DNA of 64,000 nt. Origin: Macrostomum hystrix. Its lineage: Eukaryota > Platyhelminthes > Macrostomidae. Location of the stretch: NCBI GenBank assembly GCA_950097015.1, contig CATNEN010000039.1:6526501-6590500 (forward strand), in the 5' to 3' direction. Positions 1 through 11,723 of the stretch are shown piece by piece; positions within the stretch are counted from its first letter, which is position 1, and each line of letters opens with the position of its first letter. Under the pieces are notes generated by a model, which saw only the letters and a program-made list of their open reading frames with translations, made no database searches and was not told the origin of the DNA. The position numbers and the translations under genes are program-made.

Positions 1-218
1 TAATCTAGAATCTTCAAATCCTAAATTTTAATTCTAAATTCTTGACTTGAAATCCCAAGCCAAAAAAATTAAAATTCCGACCACGAACATTACCTTTAAA
101 GAAAATAGGATTTCTTGCAAGGATTAGGAAATTATTCCTGCTTTTTTTTATTAGTTCTTCAACTATCAAAAGATCCGATTTCGTCTAATCCTCATTTTTC
201 CTTATCCCCCTCATTCAG

Positions 219-3200
219 CGGCCTGGCTGAGCGGTCCCACCTGCCGCTGACTCTGCGTGTTGGCATCGCCTGCGGCTCCGTCAGCGGCTGCGTTCTGGGC
301 CGGCAGCGCATTGTCTATGGCCTGGTGGGCGAGGCGGCCGATGCGGCTGAGTCACTGCAGCGCCTCTGTCAGCCGGGGTGAGCGCTGAAGTCTCTGCCTG
401 GTTGATGCTTGACTCTCCCTGTGTCTCCTCCCTGACTCTCCCTGTGTCTCCTCCCTGACTCTCCCTGTGTCTCCTCCCTGACTCTCCCTGTGTCTCCTCC
501 CTGACTCTCCCTGTGTCCCTGACTCTCCCTGTGTCCCTGACTCTCAGTGACTGCTATAAGTAGTGCATGTTGCGATTCCGCTGCGATCCGCCCAGCCGCA
601 TTCTGGTGTCGCGGGCCACCTACGTGGAGATCGCCGCGCCGGGCATCAGCGCCGAGACTGGCCCGGTGCTGTCGCCAGAGACCGGCGGCGTCGGCGGCCT
701 CGCCACGGTGTCGATTTGGACCGAACGCCTGCAGGCGCAGCTGCGCCGCTTCATTCAGCGCCAACAGCAGCAGCGTCAGCCGCCGTCGCCAGCCTCTCCT
801 TCCGCATCTTCGTCGGTGTCGCCGGAGACACGGCGACGCGGCGATCGGCTCCTCCGGCTACTGAGGGCGACGTCGATGCCAACGTCGACAGCTGTGAATC
901 AGTCGCCGTCGAGTCTGCTGACACTGCTGCTGCGGGAGACGCCGTTTGACTTCCTGGTGGAGGCGGGAGGAGACGCAGGCCCGTCGAACGGTGCCGCACC
1001 TGACGGGGTAACGAAGAAATCACATTGGGATTGACTTCATGCCCCCAAAGAGCGAGGAGGCAATTCTGCCCATTTCGCTGACTCCTGAGCACACACGCAC
1101 ACAGATACTGTACGCAGGTACACACTCACACAGGTGTGTACATCTGCCCTGACTTAGCGTCAGGCAGTGTACACACTTTCACTGTGCTGGCTCTCAAGGG
1201 CGTGAATTGCACGACAAGCCCCCCCAAGCCTTCTCTCCGCGGCTGCGCCTCAAATGAATGTGGCCTCGCCGCGGAATCGAGCTCAGGGACCTTGGTGCGC
1301 GAGGCAAAAATGGAACACAACGAAATGTCTAATTCGGTTATTTCAGAAATTCCAAATCAACGGTGATGCCAGCCCATCGATGGGGTGAGTTTTTTCTAAT
1401 CGTCGCTATCTACTAATAGTAGACAAGAGCGCTCATGAGGCAAATTTAAAAAAAAAAAAGATATATGAAAAAAGGAAAGAAAAAATTCCTAACCTCCTTG
1501 AAAATCTCTTTCAGGGACTCCTTGAACTCATCGGCTGCTACGGCTGCGGCGGCTTCAGCTGCGGCGCCGGCTGACGCAGTTACGGAGGAGGCAGTCTCTG
1601 GCTGGCTCCTGGAACGCTGCGGCCGCAGCTTGGGCCCCCTGACTAGCAAGGTGCCTAAGATGCACTGGCTGACTATGAGCTTTGACAGCAATCAGCTGGA
1701 GAGAGAAGTGAGACTGCGTTCACTTTGATTCTAAGCCAATCAGAAGCGACCAAAGAGGGAGCGATAATTAGCCAATCAGACGCTGGCAATCATGAAGCGC
1801 TTCTTAGCCAATAAGAAGCGAGGAAACAGAAAGTGATTATAAGCCAGTCAAAAGCGTTAATTTTGGGCACGCTAAAAACTATTTTCTAGCCTATTTCTTA
1901 TTACTTTCTTTGTAAGGATCGGGGTTGAGTTGCAGAACAGTCTAAAGCGTTTGCCTCGTGCACCAAGGTCCCTGAGTTCGATTCCGCGGCGAGGTCACAT
2001 TAATTTGGGGCGCAGCCGCGGAGAGAAGACTTAGAGGCAAATTTGAATTACGCCCTGAAGGGCTACCCTCCAAGGCACAGAGATTCTAATGATGAGAAAG
2101 TCAGGGCAGATGTACATACCTGTGTGAGTGAGTGAGTGTGTGTGCGTGTGTGCGTGCGTGTAAGTCAGCGAAATGGGCAGAATTGCTGCGTGAATTGCTC
2201 TCTGGCTGCGTGTCGACTGTCAACAAAGGACGTGCCCGCAGCCCTCCTGTAATAAAAATAATAAAGAAATTAATCATTTAAAATAATGTTATTTTTTTAT
2301 AGTATCGACAACAGGAAGATCGCGGCTTTCTAGTTGCCATGACAACAACGGGCCTTGTACTTTTAATTAGCGGCTGCCTGCATGTCGCTGTGCTGCCGAG
2401 AACCACGCTGCTGCTCATGCTGTTCATGATCAGCTTCACCTGGACTGGCATGCTGCTCATGGTGCTGCTGGCCGCCAGACTCAAGGTAGAAACACTACTC
2501 ATTAAGTCTCACGATTTCAAATAATTATAGCTGATGCCAGCCTTCCAATACCACCCGCAGTGCCTCGAGTTCAACATTCAGAAGTCCCACCTGGTGCGAA
2601 CAGTGATTGTGGTAGTGACCATCCTGCTCACGTACAGCATGTCTCAGACCAATGTGGTGAGTGGCAGTGTGAGAGCGGCCCAGAGTCACTGAATATGGGA
2701 GGGGTATGAAGGATCGGAGGGAGGAGGCTGAAGAATCGGAGGGAGGAGGCTGAAGAATCGGAGGGAGGTTGCTGAAGGATCGGAGGAAGGATCGGAGGGA
2801 GGAGGTTGAAGGATGGGAGGGTGGTGTCTGAAGGATGGGAGGGAGGTGGCTGAAGGATGGGAGGGAGTTGGCTAAAGGATGGGAGGGAGGAGGCTGAAAG
2901 ATGGGAGGGAGGTGGCTGAACGATGGGATGGAGGTAGCTGAAGGATGGGAGGGAGGAGGCTGAAAGATGGGAGGGAGGTGGTTCAAGGATGGAAGGGAGG
3001 AGCCTGAAGGATGGGAGAGAGGAGGCTGAAGGATCGGAGGGAGGAGGTTGAAGGATGGGAGGGAGGTGTCTGAAGGATGGGAGAGAGGTTGCTGAAGAAT
3101 CGGAGGGAGGAGGCTGAAGAATCGGAGGGAGGTTGCTGAAGGATCGGAGGAAGGATCGGAGGGAGGAGGTTGAAGGATGGGAGGGAGGTGTCTGAAGGAT

Positions 3201-6200
3201 GGGAGGGAGTTGGCTAAAGGATGGGAGGGAGGAGGCTGAAAGATGGGAGGGAAGTGGCTGAAGGATGGGGTGGAGGTGGCTGAAGGATGGGAGGGAGGTT
3301 GCTGAAGAATCGGAGGGAGGAGGCTGAAGAATCGGAGGGAGGAGGCTGAAGAATCGGAGGGAGGTTGCTGAAGGATCGGAGGAAGGATCGGAGGGAGGAG
3401 GTTGAAGGATGGGAGGGAGGTGTCTGAACGATGGGATGGAGGTAGCTGAAGGATGGGAGGGAGGTGGCTGAAGGATGGGAGGGAGGTGGCTAAAGGATGG
3501 GAGGCAGCCGACAATAATGGAAATGATTTTCCCACCCAGCTTTGCTGCCGCCTGTCGCTCCTGAATGCCACCGCCAGCGGGCCGTTCTTTCGCCACCAGC
3601 CCTCGTCAGCACCGTCAACTTCAGGCGCTTTCTCCGAGGACTTCGGCCAGGACGACCTGACCTGCCCGTCTCCTGCGTTCATCTGTCTGGCCGGCTTGCT
3701 GTGCTTGCTGCTGCCGCCTGCCTTCCCTGGCCTGCCCGCCCTGGCCCAGCAGCTCTTGGCCTTCATCATCGCTGCCGGCTTCGCAGCCACCTCGGCGGGC
3801 ACCCACCGGCCTCTGTTTGAGCTGTGGGACGCCGCCCTGGTTTCAACCGGCGAAAACGGCACTGCAGCGCACCCGATGCCCGTTCTGCCACAGCTGCCGC
3901 CCACTCTGTCTGGCGGCCTGCTGGCATTGGCGATGTCAGCGCTTGTGGTGACCTGCCTCGCCAGGCTGCGGACGGCGGCCAGGCGGGAGGCCTTCGCCTG
4001 GGCCTACCAGGTCCGCTGCCTTCACTGTCCTTTCTGCTGCCCTTTCCGCCCCAATCCCCTTCCGCTCTAATCCGTTCCTGCAAAAATCCCTCCAATCTCC
4101 TTTATTCAAATTCTCTCAACTTCTGAAACCAAATTTTCTCTAACTAGAAGGAGTTTCTACTCGCTGTTCGTTCCAGACAACGGACTCGCAGCTGGAAGTA
4201 CTGCTGGTTAAGGAGGCCTGCAACAGTCTAGTGAGAAACCTGCTGCCACAGCCGGTGGCTTCTGCCATTCTGCAGCAGTCAAGAGTTAGCAGACATTTTT
4301 TGGTAAGCCGAGCGGTCTAATTCCTCGAGTCCGATTCTCGCCATTGCGCATCCTCGCAAAATGTTTCGCCAAATCCGCAGCAATCCTTGTGCGTGGAGGA
4401 GCACCTGCTGATCGGCGTCCTTCACATCGACCTCTGCGTCGTGTCCGCCTCCTCGCCAGCCGCCGCTGCCGCCTCTCCTGGCCTCACCGGACACGCCGGC
4501 CGCTGCCTGGCCAATCTGACGGCCCTCATCGACGAGCTGCTGGATCAGCAGCAGCAGCAGCAGCAGCAGGCGTCCGCGGCAGTCGGCGAGCTCAGCAAGA
4601 TCCGCTGCACCGGCCGGGCCTCCGTCCGCCTGGCTGTCGGGCTGCATCGACGGCTGCGGGACACCCCGGCTAGCAAACTGTTCCACCTGGCCCAGCTGCT
4701 GCAGTTCGCCTGCCTGCTGCGCCGCCGCCTGCCAGCCGACTGCGGCCACGGCTGCCGCCTTCGTCTGCGCATGGGCGCCCACCTGGGCAGCGGCTTCACG
4801 GCACTGATTGGCTCCGTCAGGCCGGTGAGTGGTGATTGGGTAAACAATTGTGTTGCTATGGTAAAAGACAGTTGCTATGTTAAATGACAGTTGCTATGGT
4901 GAAAGACAGTTGCTATCGTAAACAAACATTAACAATGGTTGGAATGTCCCTTTGTTTAAATACCGGTTGCTATGGTAAACACTTAAAATGTTGTTCTCAT
5001 TTAATCCACATCGCCGGGTTGCAGATTTTCGATCTGTGGGGCGAGGCGGCTCGCGTGGCCAACGCCCTGGCCGGCGCTGGCGAGCCCGGCCAGCTGCTGG
5101 TGTCCGAGCGGGTGCACACCCTGGCCAGGCAGCAGTTCGACTTCGCGCCGCATCCAGCCGTCTGGCTTGACGGCGCCCGATGGCCCGCGATGGCACTTCG
5201 GGATCAGGCAAGCTCGCAATGCATTTTCCTATTTTTTCGTGACCCAAAAATAAAAGCTCCAAGTCCCGTACTTTTTGCAGCCGGTGCCTGTTCATCATCA
5301 TCAGGAGCATCAGCAGCAGCAGCAGCCGCAGCTACACCTGCTCAGGCAGCTGCGCCAGCAGAACCGTCTCAGCGCTCCCTGCTTTCCTCAGCATCCGCCG
5401 CCGCCGCCGCCGCATCCGCCGCATCCGGGTCAGCAGCCGCAGCAGCGCCCAGCGGCCGCCGTCCGACGTCCGGGACATTATCTGGATCGGCGGCGTCGCG
5501 ACAGTCGGGTGCACAGCGTTGTGCGCCCCATGCCAGGCGGGCCAGCGCTGGCTCCCCTGCTGCCTCTGCAGCCGCTGCCGCAGCTGCCGCCAGTGCCTCC
5601 GCCGCTTCCGCGGTCAACTAGCATCGATCGATCCGGAGCAGCCGCCGCCGAGCCCGTGACTTCTTCCAACGGTTTCGACTTTCCCGACTATCGGCGGCCC
5701 AGCAGTCCTCCGAGATCGTCCACCATAGTCGACAGGATTGCAGTCTCCTCGATGGAGACGAGCTCAATCAGGGAGCAGCCGCTGTTGCCACCGTCGCCGT
5801 CGCAGCTGCCGTTGCAGTCGGCGAATCCGCAAGAGCAGGAGGAGGATGACAACGAAGACTCCATCGTGGTGTCGCTAATGTCGCTTACGGCCGTTGAAGA
5901 CAATGACGACGAAATCGACGACACGGAGGCAGCGGAACGTTTGCGAATGCTTCGACCCGACGAGGCGGCGGCGATGTCCGCGATGCAGCGAAGCGGCGAT
6001 AGCGACTGTCTAGGCGCCTTCGTCAGCGACCTCGAAGAGAGTGACGACAACCACCACCTCGTCGGTGGACGTGGCGGCGGTGCCGAAGACATCGAGCATC
6101 GCTTGCTGGACAGCCTGGCCCTTGTTGAGGCGACTTCCACTGCGGCACCTTCAATTGCTATTTCGATTGTGAGTTTCGCTTAGAAGCTCTCCTGGTCTGG

Positions 6201-7241
6201 GGTTGCCAGAATGCATTTGTTTGAGGCTTTGAGTTCGGAATTCCCTTTTCGCTCTTAATGCCTTTTCAGAATCTTCTAGTAGAGATGCCACTAGGGATTT
6301 TAACTTTTGTACAAGGACATGTATAGAATTTCTCTTTCCATTTTGAATTTCCCATTTTTAGATTTCCTTATTAGGATTATCCCTCCAGGATTCCCCTTAG
6401 GATTTCCTCTAGGATTTCCGTTCTCCTGTAGGAATCCCTCTTGGGATTCCCTCTAGGATGTCTATTCTGAATATCATATTTGGATTTCTTTTCTTGATAT
6501 CATTTGGGATTTAGGATTTCCCCTTTTGGATTCCCCTATTCCCTCTAGGATTTACTTTATTAATATCATTTGGGATTTCCTGTTAGGATTTTCTTTATGA
6601 TTGTGAGCGACTATGATTTCTTTTTTGGGTTTTCCCAAGATTTTCCTGAATCAGAAAAAGAACTTTTTGCTTAAATTCCAATAGAATTTATAGAATCCCC
6701 AATCTGAACAGAATCTCTTTCTTCACTGCAGCAGCCACCGGGCAGCGGGCCAGCCTCCGAGTCCAACTATGACAACCTCAGCAGCGACGGTGGCGGCAGC
6801 GGCGGCACAGCTGAAATGCGCATCGCTTTCGAGGCCCGTCGGCTTCGTCGCCTTGCGCTTCTGGATTCTCGCGAGAATTCCCAGGGTAATTCCCCAGTGG
6901 ACATTCCTGGGGATTCCCGCGCTGGACTACGCGTGAATTCTTGCGTGGATTCCCGGGTGTCTTCTCTGGCGGATTCCCGCCTCGACTTTACAACGGACTC
7001 CCAAGTGGATTCCCGCGTGGATTCCCCGGTGGATTCCCGTTTCGATTCGCGCGGAAATTCCCTGCTGGAATTCCGGTCGGATTCGCGCATGGACTCTTCG
7101 CTGTCCGAGGGCGAAATTCCCGCCGAGCTCATTGCCCCGTTAGGTTGGCAGCGTAGCGACAGGAATCGAGCCCGCGACCGCCGGCACCAGCTGCAGCCGC
7201 CACGCGAGCGCCAAGGCAGTCAGGAAGGCGGCCGACCGTGA
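219..7241 (+). CDS. membrane adenylyl cyclase-like protein, 5' part outside window
   Basis: Membrane adenylyl cyclases make cAMP from ATP with paired C1a and C2 domains after two six-helix bundles. Exons fitted by phase: 219-377, 596-1007, 1347-1384, 1515-1707, 2303-2485, 2531-2656, 3540-4010, 4177-4302, 4381-4824, 5025-5207, 5281-6168, 6732-7241 (TGA). The first two hold the end of C1a (LRVGIACGSVSGCVLG, then RILVSRATYVEIA); 1347-1707 is C1b-like; 2303-4010 is the second membrane bundle with an NGT glycosylation site in a loop; 4177-5207 is C2 (NLLPQPVASAIL, KIRCTG, LRMGAHLGSGF, FDLWGEAARVANAL). The long tail is low-complexity (Pro, Gln, Ser, Asp). A (CAG)-coded run of eight Gln interrupts C2. 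Two positions matching the catalytic Asn and Arg of C2 are Arg and Ala, so it may be inactive or regulatory. The end of exon 2 is uncertain (956 is an alternative). Confidence 0.82.
411..545. repeat. 23-bp minisatellite in cyclase intron
   Basis: About five tandem copies of a 23-bp unit (TGACTCTCCCTGTGTCTCCT...), the last ones shortened. It fills most of the intron between exons 219-377 and 596-1007. Confidence 0.9.
1043..1313 (-). mobile_element. SINE family A copy (tRNA-derived), 5' truncated
   Basis: Read on the minus strand it carries the B-box-like part of a tRNA head (GGTCCCTGAGCTCGATTCC), followed by the family body with TCAGGGCAGATGTACA and a CA/TG-rich stretch. The head is cut before the A box. 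It lies in the cyclase intron before the 38-bp exon. Confidence 0.75.
1920..2272 (+). mobile_element. SINE family A copy, nearly full length
   Basis: Plus-strand copy: degraded A-box region, then CCAAGGTCCCTGAGTTCGAT, the body with AAGTCAGGGCAGATGTACAT, a TG-rich stretch, GCAGCCCTCCTGTAAT and an A/T-rich TAA-type tail. It fills most of the intron between cyclase exons 1515-1707 and 2303-2485. Confidence 0.8.
2700..3506. repeat. 22-bp purine-rich minisatellite filling a cyclase intron
   Basis: About 36 copies of a G/A-rich unit of about 22 bp (GGAGGGAGGAGGCTGAAGAA type, with GGATGGGAGGGAGGTGGCTG variants). It starts about 40 bp after the 5' splice site at 2657 and stops about 30 bp before the 3' splice site at 3539, so the intron is almost wholly repeat. 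Open frames through it are a by-product of the low-complexity sequence. Confidence 0.95.
6360..6600. repeat. degenerate GGATT(T/C)CC repeats in last cyclase intron
   Basis: Irregular reiteration of AGGATTTCC/AGGATTCCC words. The next exon (about 6850-7100) also has repeated GGATTCCCGCG words encoding D-S-R-type repeats. Confidence 0.6.
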
Positions 7242-7449
7242 GGGCATTTATAGCTGTGCTTTAATAACAATGCCAGCGGAGTCCGCTGAAAGCTACTTTA
7301 AGTAGCGCGTAAAGCTTTTTTGCCATAATAGCAATCCACTATGGCTTGTCTGATGGCCTCATGATGTACTACTATGTACTTCAGCTTTTAACTTATAGCA
7401 ATTCGTTTTTTATAGCTTCACCATTTAATGACATGTTGAATTTCTGTGC

Positions 7450-7455
7450 ATTAAA
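7450..7455 (+). terminator. possible poly(A) signal ATTAAA for the cyclase gene
   Basis: ATTAAA lies about 210 bp after the cyclase stop codon. It is the nearest canonical-type hexamer I see, in A/T-rich sequence where such words are common. Confidence 0.25.
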
Positions 7456-7637
7456 GTATTACTTTTTTTGCTTTAGCGTTGGCTTCGATTTTCTACCCAT
7501 CTTTCTTTTTTCACTCAAGCTTCACCCTAAATTTTCCTTTGTTTAGTTCGGGAGTAAAAAAGCTTGCTACCTATTTCGGTAAGCTATGAGCTGTAGACTT
7601 GGCTTGAATCTGTGAAGGAATCTAGAAGATTTCTAGG

Positions 7638-8402
7638 AATCTGTTAGAAATTCGACGAATCTGTTAGGAATTCGACGAATCTGTTAGGAATTCGACAAAT
7701 CTGTTAGAAATTCGACGAAGCTGTTAGGAATTCGACGAATCTGTTAGAAATTCGACGAATCTGTTAGGAATTCGACGAATCTGTTAGGAATTCGACAAAT
7801 CTGTTAGAAATTCGACGAAGCTGTTAGGAATTCGACGAATCTGTTAGAAATTCGACGAATCTGTTTGGAATTCGACGAATCTGTTAGGAATTCGACGAAG
7901 CTGTTAGGAATTCGGCAAATCTGTTAGAAATTCGACGAAGCTGTTAGGAATTCGACGAATCTGTTAGAAATTCGACGAAGCTGTTAGGAATTCGACGAAT
8001 CTGTTAGAAATTCGACGAAGCTGTTAGGAATTCGACGAATCTGTTAGAAATTCGACGAATCTGTTAGGAATTCGACGAATCTGTTAGGAATTTGACGAAT
8101 CTGTTAGGAATTCGACAAATCTGATCTGTTAGGAATTCGACGAATCTGTTAGAAATTCGACGAATCTGTTAGGAATTCGACGAATCTGTTAGGAATTCGA
8201 CAAATCTGATCTGTTAGGAATTCGACGAATCTGTTAGAAATTCGACGAATCTGTTAGGAATTCGACGAATCTGTTAGGAATTCGACAAATCTGATCTGTT
8301 AGGAATTCGACGAATCTGTTAGGAATTCGACAAATCTGATCTGTTAGGAATTCGACGAATCTGTTAGGAATTCGACAAATCTGTCAGGAATTCGACGAAT
8401 CG
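7638..8402. repeat. 20-bp minisatellite, intergenic
   Basis: About 38 copies of CTGTTAGGAATTCGACGAAT with A/G and C/T variants; some units are extended by a duplicated CTGAT. It lies between the cyclase and neuregulin genes. Confidence 0.95.
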
Positions 8403-9176
8403 GATGAGAACTCGATGAATTCAGAGCTCTATATTTCTTGAACAGGACCCAATCAATCTTATCTAACCGCGCCTTTCCTCTCGACCTGGCCTAATTAAAG
8501 CTACTATTAACAGCTGATAAAATTATTGTGTTGAATATCATCCTAAGCGGTAACAGTGGGGTCAGGCGGTTTGAGCTCCCTTATCTCCACCCAGCCATTC
8601 ACCCAGTCACCCGCCCACGCACTCGCGATTCGCGCCAAAAAAGGGCCGTTTTTTCTGCCCCAGCGCTCTGTTCTTTTTATTTAATTTTGTTTTAACTGCG
8701 TCGGTGTTTTGTAAGCGCGCATTTTAACTGTGACCTCATCTCATCGCTCTCTGACAGCATCATTGTGCGGCCTAACACTCCCTTCTCATTGGGCTTTCAC
8801 TGCCACTGGCCTTCTATCTCACATTCTATCTCACTGTCTCTCCATTCCTATCTTACTCTCTCTCTCTAATTTTATCTCACTGTCTCTCATTCTATCTCAC
8901 TGTCTCTCTCATCCTATTTACTGTTTTTCCTTTTCTGTGACCTACCATTAGGTATCCTACAGCATATAATTTATTATATAAAAATATAATTTGTCACTCA
9001 GTTAAGCAGTGACGTGCTGTGTTGCTAAAGGAAACTGTTAGTAACTGTTTGTTTTGCTAAACTCCAACATGTTTTATTTGTTAATTAGTATTTTAACCAC
9101 CTGAGATAGGGATTATAGCCTCAGTGGTTAACTCTTATTCATTAGGACCCTATATATTAAGTGCTTCGGTAATCAC
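8403..9176. other. gene-free interval
   Basis: No ORF or splice pattern resembles a known protein. It contains a degenerate TCTCTCATTCTATCTCACTG pyrimidine-rich stretch around 8810-8935 and is otherwise A/T-rich unique sequence. Confidence 0.6.
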
Positions 9177-9824
9177 CCTGATTATCGGTCATTACCCCGA
9201 TCATTCAGTGCATCGGTCATTACCCTGATGATTCAGTGCATCGGTCATTACCGTGATGATTCAGTGCATCGGTCATTACCCTGATGATTCAGTGCATCGG
9301 TCATTACCCTGATGATTCAGTGCATCGGTCATTACCCTGATGATTCAGTGCATCGGTCATTACCCCGATCATTCAGTGCATCGGTCATTACCCTGATGAT
9401 TCAGTGCATCGGTCATTACCCCGATGATTCAGTGCATCGGTCATTACCCTGATGATTCAGTGCATCGGTCATTACCGTGATGATTCAGTGCATCGGTCAT
9501 TACCCTGATGATTCAGTGCATCGGTCATTACCCTGATGATTCAGTGCATCGGTCATTACCCTGATGATTCAGTGCATCGGTCATTACCCTGATCATTCAG
9601 TGCATCGGTCATTACCCTGATGATTCAGTGCATCGGTCATTACCGTGATGATTCAGTGCATCGGTCATTACCCTGATGATTCAGTGCATCGGTCATTACC
9701 CTGATGATTCAGTGCATCGGTCATTACCCTGATGATTCAGTGCATCGGTCATTACCCTGATCATTCAGTGCATCGGTCATTACCCTGATCATTCAGTGCA
9801 TCGGTCATTACCGTGATCACTCAT
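9177..9824. repeat. 28-bp minisatellite, intergenic
   Basis: About 23 copies of a 28-bp unit (TCAGTGCATCGGTCATTACC followed by CTGATGAT) with single-base variants (CCCTGATCAT, CGTGATGAT). Confidence 0.95.
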
Positions 9825-11723
9825 TAAAACGCTATGTACTCTACTTCTTAGTAGCAAAATGCTATTTCAAATAAAAATTACAATAATTGCTTCAAAGCAG
9901 ACTTTTATAATTACTGTCTGTCTGTGGAACAATGAATTCGAAATTAAACTTAGACATTGCGTCAGTGTTTATTGCACACGCAATTGAAATCTTACTAATG
10001 ACTACAGTCTCTCGTGCTCACCTAAAGCTCTCAAACTCCCACGCAGTCACGCAGCCTAAGCCGAGTTATATAGAGGCCACTCTCGAGTGCTCAAAGCTGA
10101 GAGCGGAAATACAGCAAGCTGCACAATGGGAACCAGTTGCATGGGAAACTTTTCAGCACCTTGGGGGCTGCATCGGAAAGTAAATGCAGTATTATAAGAT
10201 GCGGGAATTAAAAGCCGCAGCCTTAGACCTGCTGGTTATCGCATACGCAACTCAATTACATGCATTTGTACATCTGACGCCCACGCACCGCAGTGGCTGC
10301 CATGCAATTTGCCACTCGACAATGCGAATAGCGAGTCTCTTAATGCTTTGTGCGCGGAAAAAAGAAATAAATAAGATTGCAGGGCTGCTGCTTCAGTAAT
10401 TCAGCTCCGAGGAGAGGAGAGGAGACAAAAGTTTACAAGCGCCTTCGCTGATGAACTCATATAAATAGCTTTATTTGTTATATCTGCGTCTATATATTAG
10501 TCTATTCTTGCGCTAGCCGTTGCCGCTGCTGCTGCGTGAGGGCAAAACTGGTGCAATTTGAGATGTTAAATAGCGTTTGAGTTGTTGTTTCAAGCTATAA
10601 ACTACACTAGGTCGCTTTGAATTCAAAGTTTCTTTTTTTGTTTTAATTCTACACTCTAAAGTGTCGCGGCCGCCCATCCTATATATGAGCTGCACCAGCG
10701 TCATGCTCGACTTAGTGTATGTCATGCCCATGCACTAATTCGAGTGCTTTTATTGCCTTGGCTCGGTTTATTAGTAGCGCCGAGGGTGTGTACATACATA
10801 CATACATACGACTGACGGTTCTGCCCCTGCGTCAGCACACACGAAGAGCTCTGCGAGACGCAGCGGCTAAAAGTACACAGCCACACAGCCTGAGTGTGAG
10901 AAAGGAATGCAGCTGAGCAGATGCTGGAGAAGCTAGCGCAGAGTACACCCACCCCACTCCCTGCCCCTTCCGAGCGGTTTCCGGTTCACATTGGGTCGGT
11001 GCTGCGCTTTCTCTTCTTGAGTCTACTCAGCCGCTTGCGCATAGAAATCTCACATTTCTCAGCTTCACTCAGTCCGAGTGCCCTTCCCTCTCCGCCTCTC
11101 CGTCTCCAGTGGCCTCGTTAAATATCAAGTGTTCGGAGGTGGCGCGAAAGAGACTCATCAAAACAGGGAGCCGGGCTTCATTGCAGACTGCGAACTCGGA
11201 GCCAATCAGAAGTTAAGCAGTCTACTCAGCTCTTGTCTGCTCCGGACTGTACAGGCCCAGGCCTATGGGCTCACCGCCCACACACACGCACGCACACACA
11301 CATACACGCGGACACGAATATATTCTAGGAAAAGTTTTCTAGCACAGCCATAGGCTTGGGCCTTGCTCGCCGTTTGAGTTAAATATCCAGACTAAGCGCG
11401 TGGCCCACGACAGTAAGCGAGGCTTGCCTGACCTGTGCGGGCTAGAAAGGAACAGTACAAGGAGAGGCCAGTCTAGCCGCAGTCATCCAAATAATAGTCT
11501 CAAATCGAAAAAAGGCGCCCCCAGCCCCAGCCTCCCCTCGCACACAATCCGACGCCCCCGCGGCTCGACCACCCCAAAAAGGAGACAGGCCGCCTCCTCC
11601 TGCCTACGAGCGCTGCGGCTAAGAAAAGCGTCTGAAGGAAATTTACCTGACACTTTTTTCTGCGCTTCATTACCAGCGCCCAGCTTGAAGTTCCCCATTT
11701 CACTGAAGTTTCGATTCGCTGCA
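9825..11723. other. intergenic region, likely neuregulin promoter and 5' UTR
   Basis: No recognisable coding exon. It holds an (ACAT)n microsatellite near 10795, CA-rich sequence near 11280-11310, and becomes GC-richer towards the neuregulin start. The frame is open from 11400 into the ATG at 11724, but the upstream part shows no conserved or signal-peptide-like sequence, so I treat it as 5' UTR. Confidence 0.5.

Noticed and set aside
2525-3904. Minus-strand ORFs with repeated PPSHPS-like words
   Set aside because: They run through the 22-bp intronic repeat and then antisense to a cyclase membrane exon.
9932-10399. Two consecutive ORFs of 83 and 71 codons
   Set aside because: No motif, signal peptide or repeat support; length is expected by chance.
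11400-11723. In-frame upstream extension of the neuregulin start
   Set aside because: The ATG at 11724 begins a clear signal peptide; an upstream extension would bury it, and no upstream in-frame ATG leads with conserved sequence.
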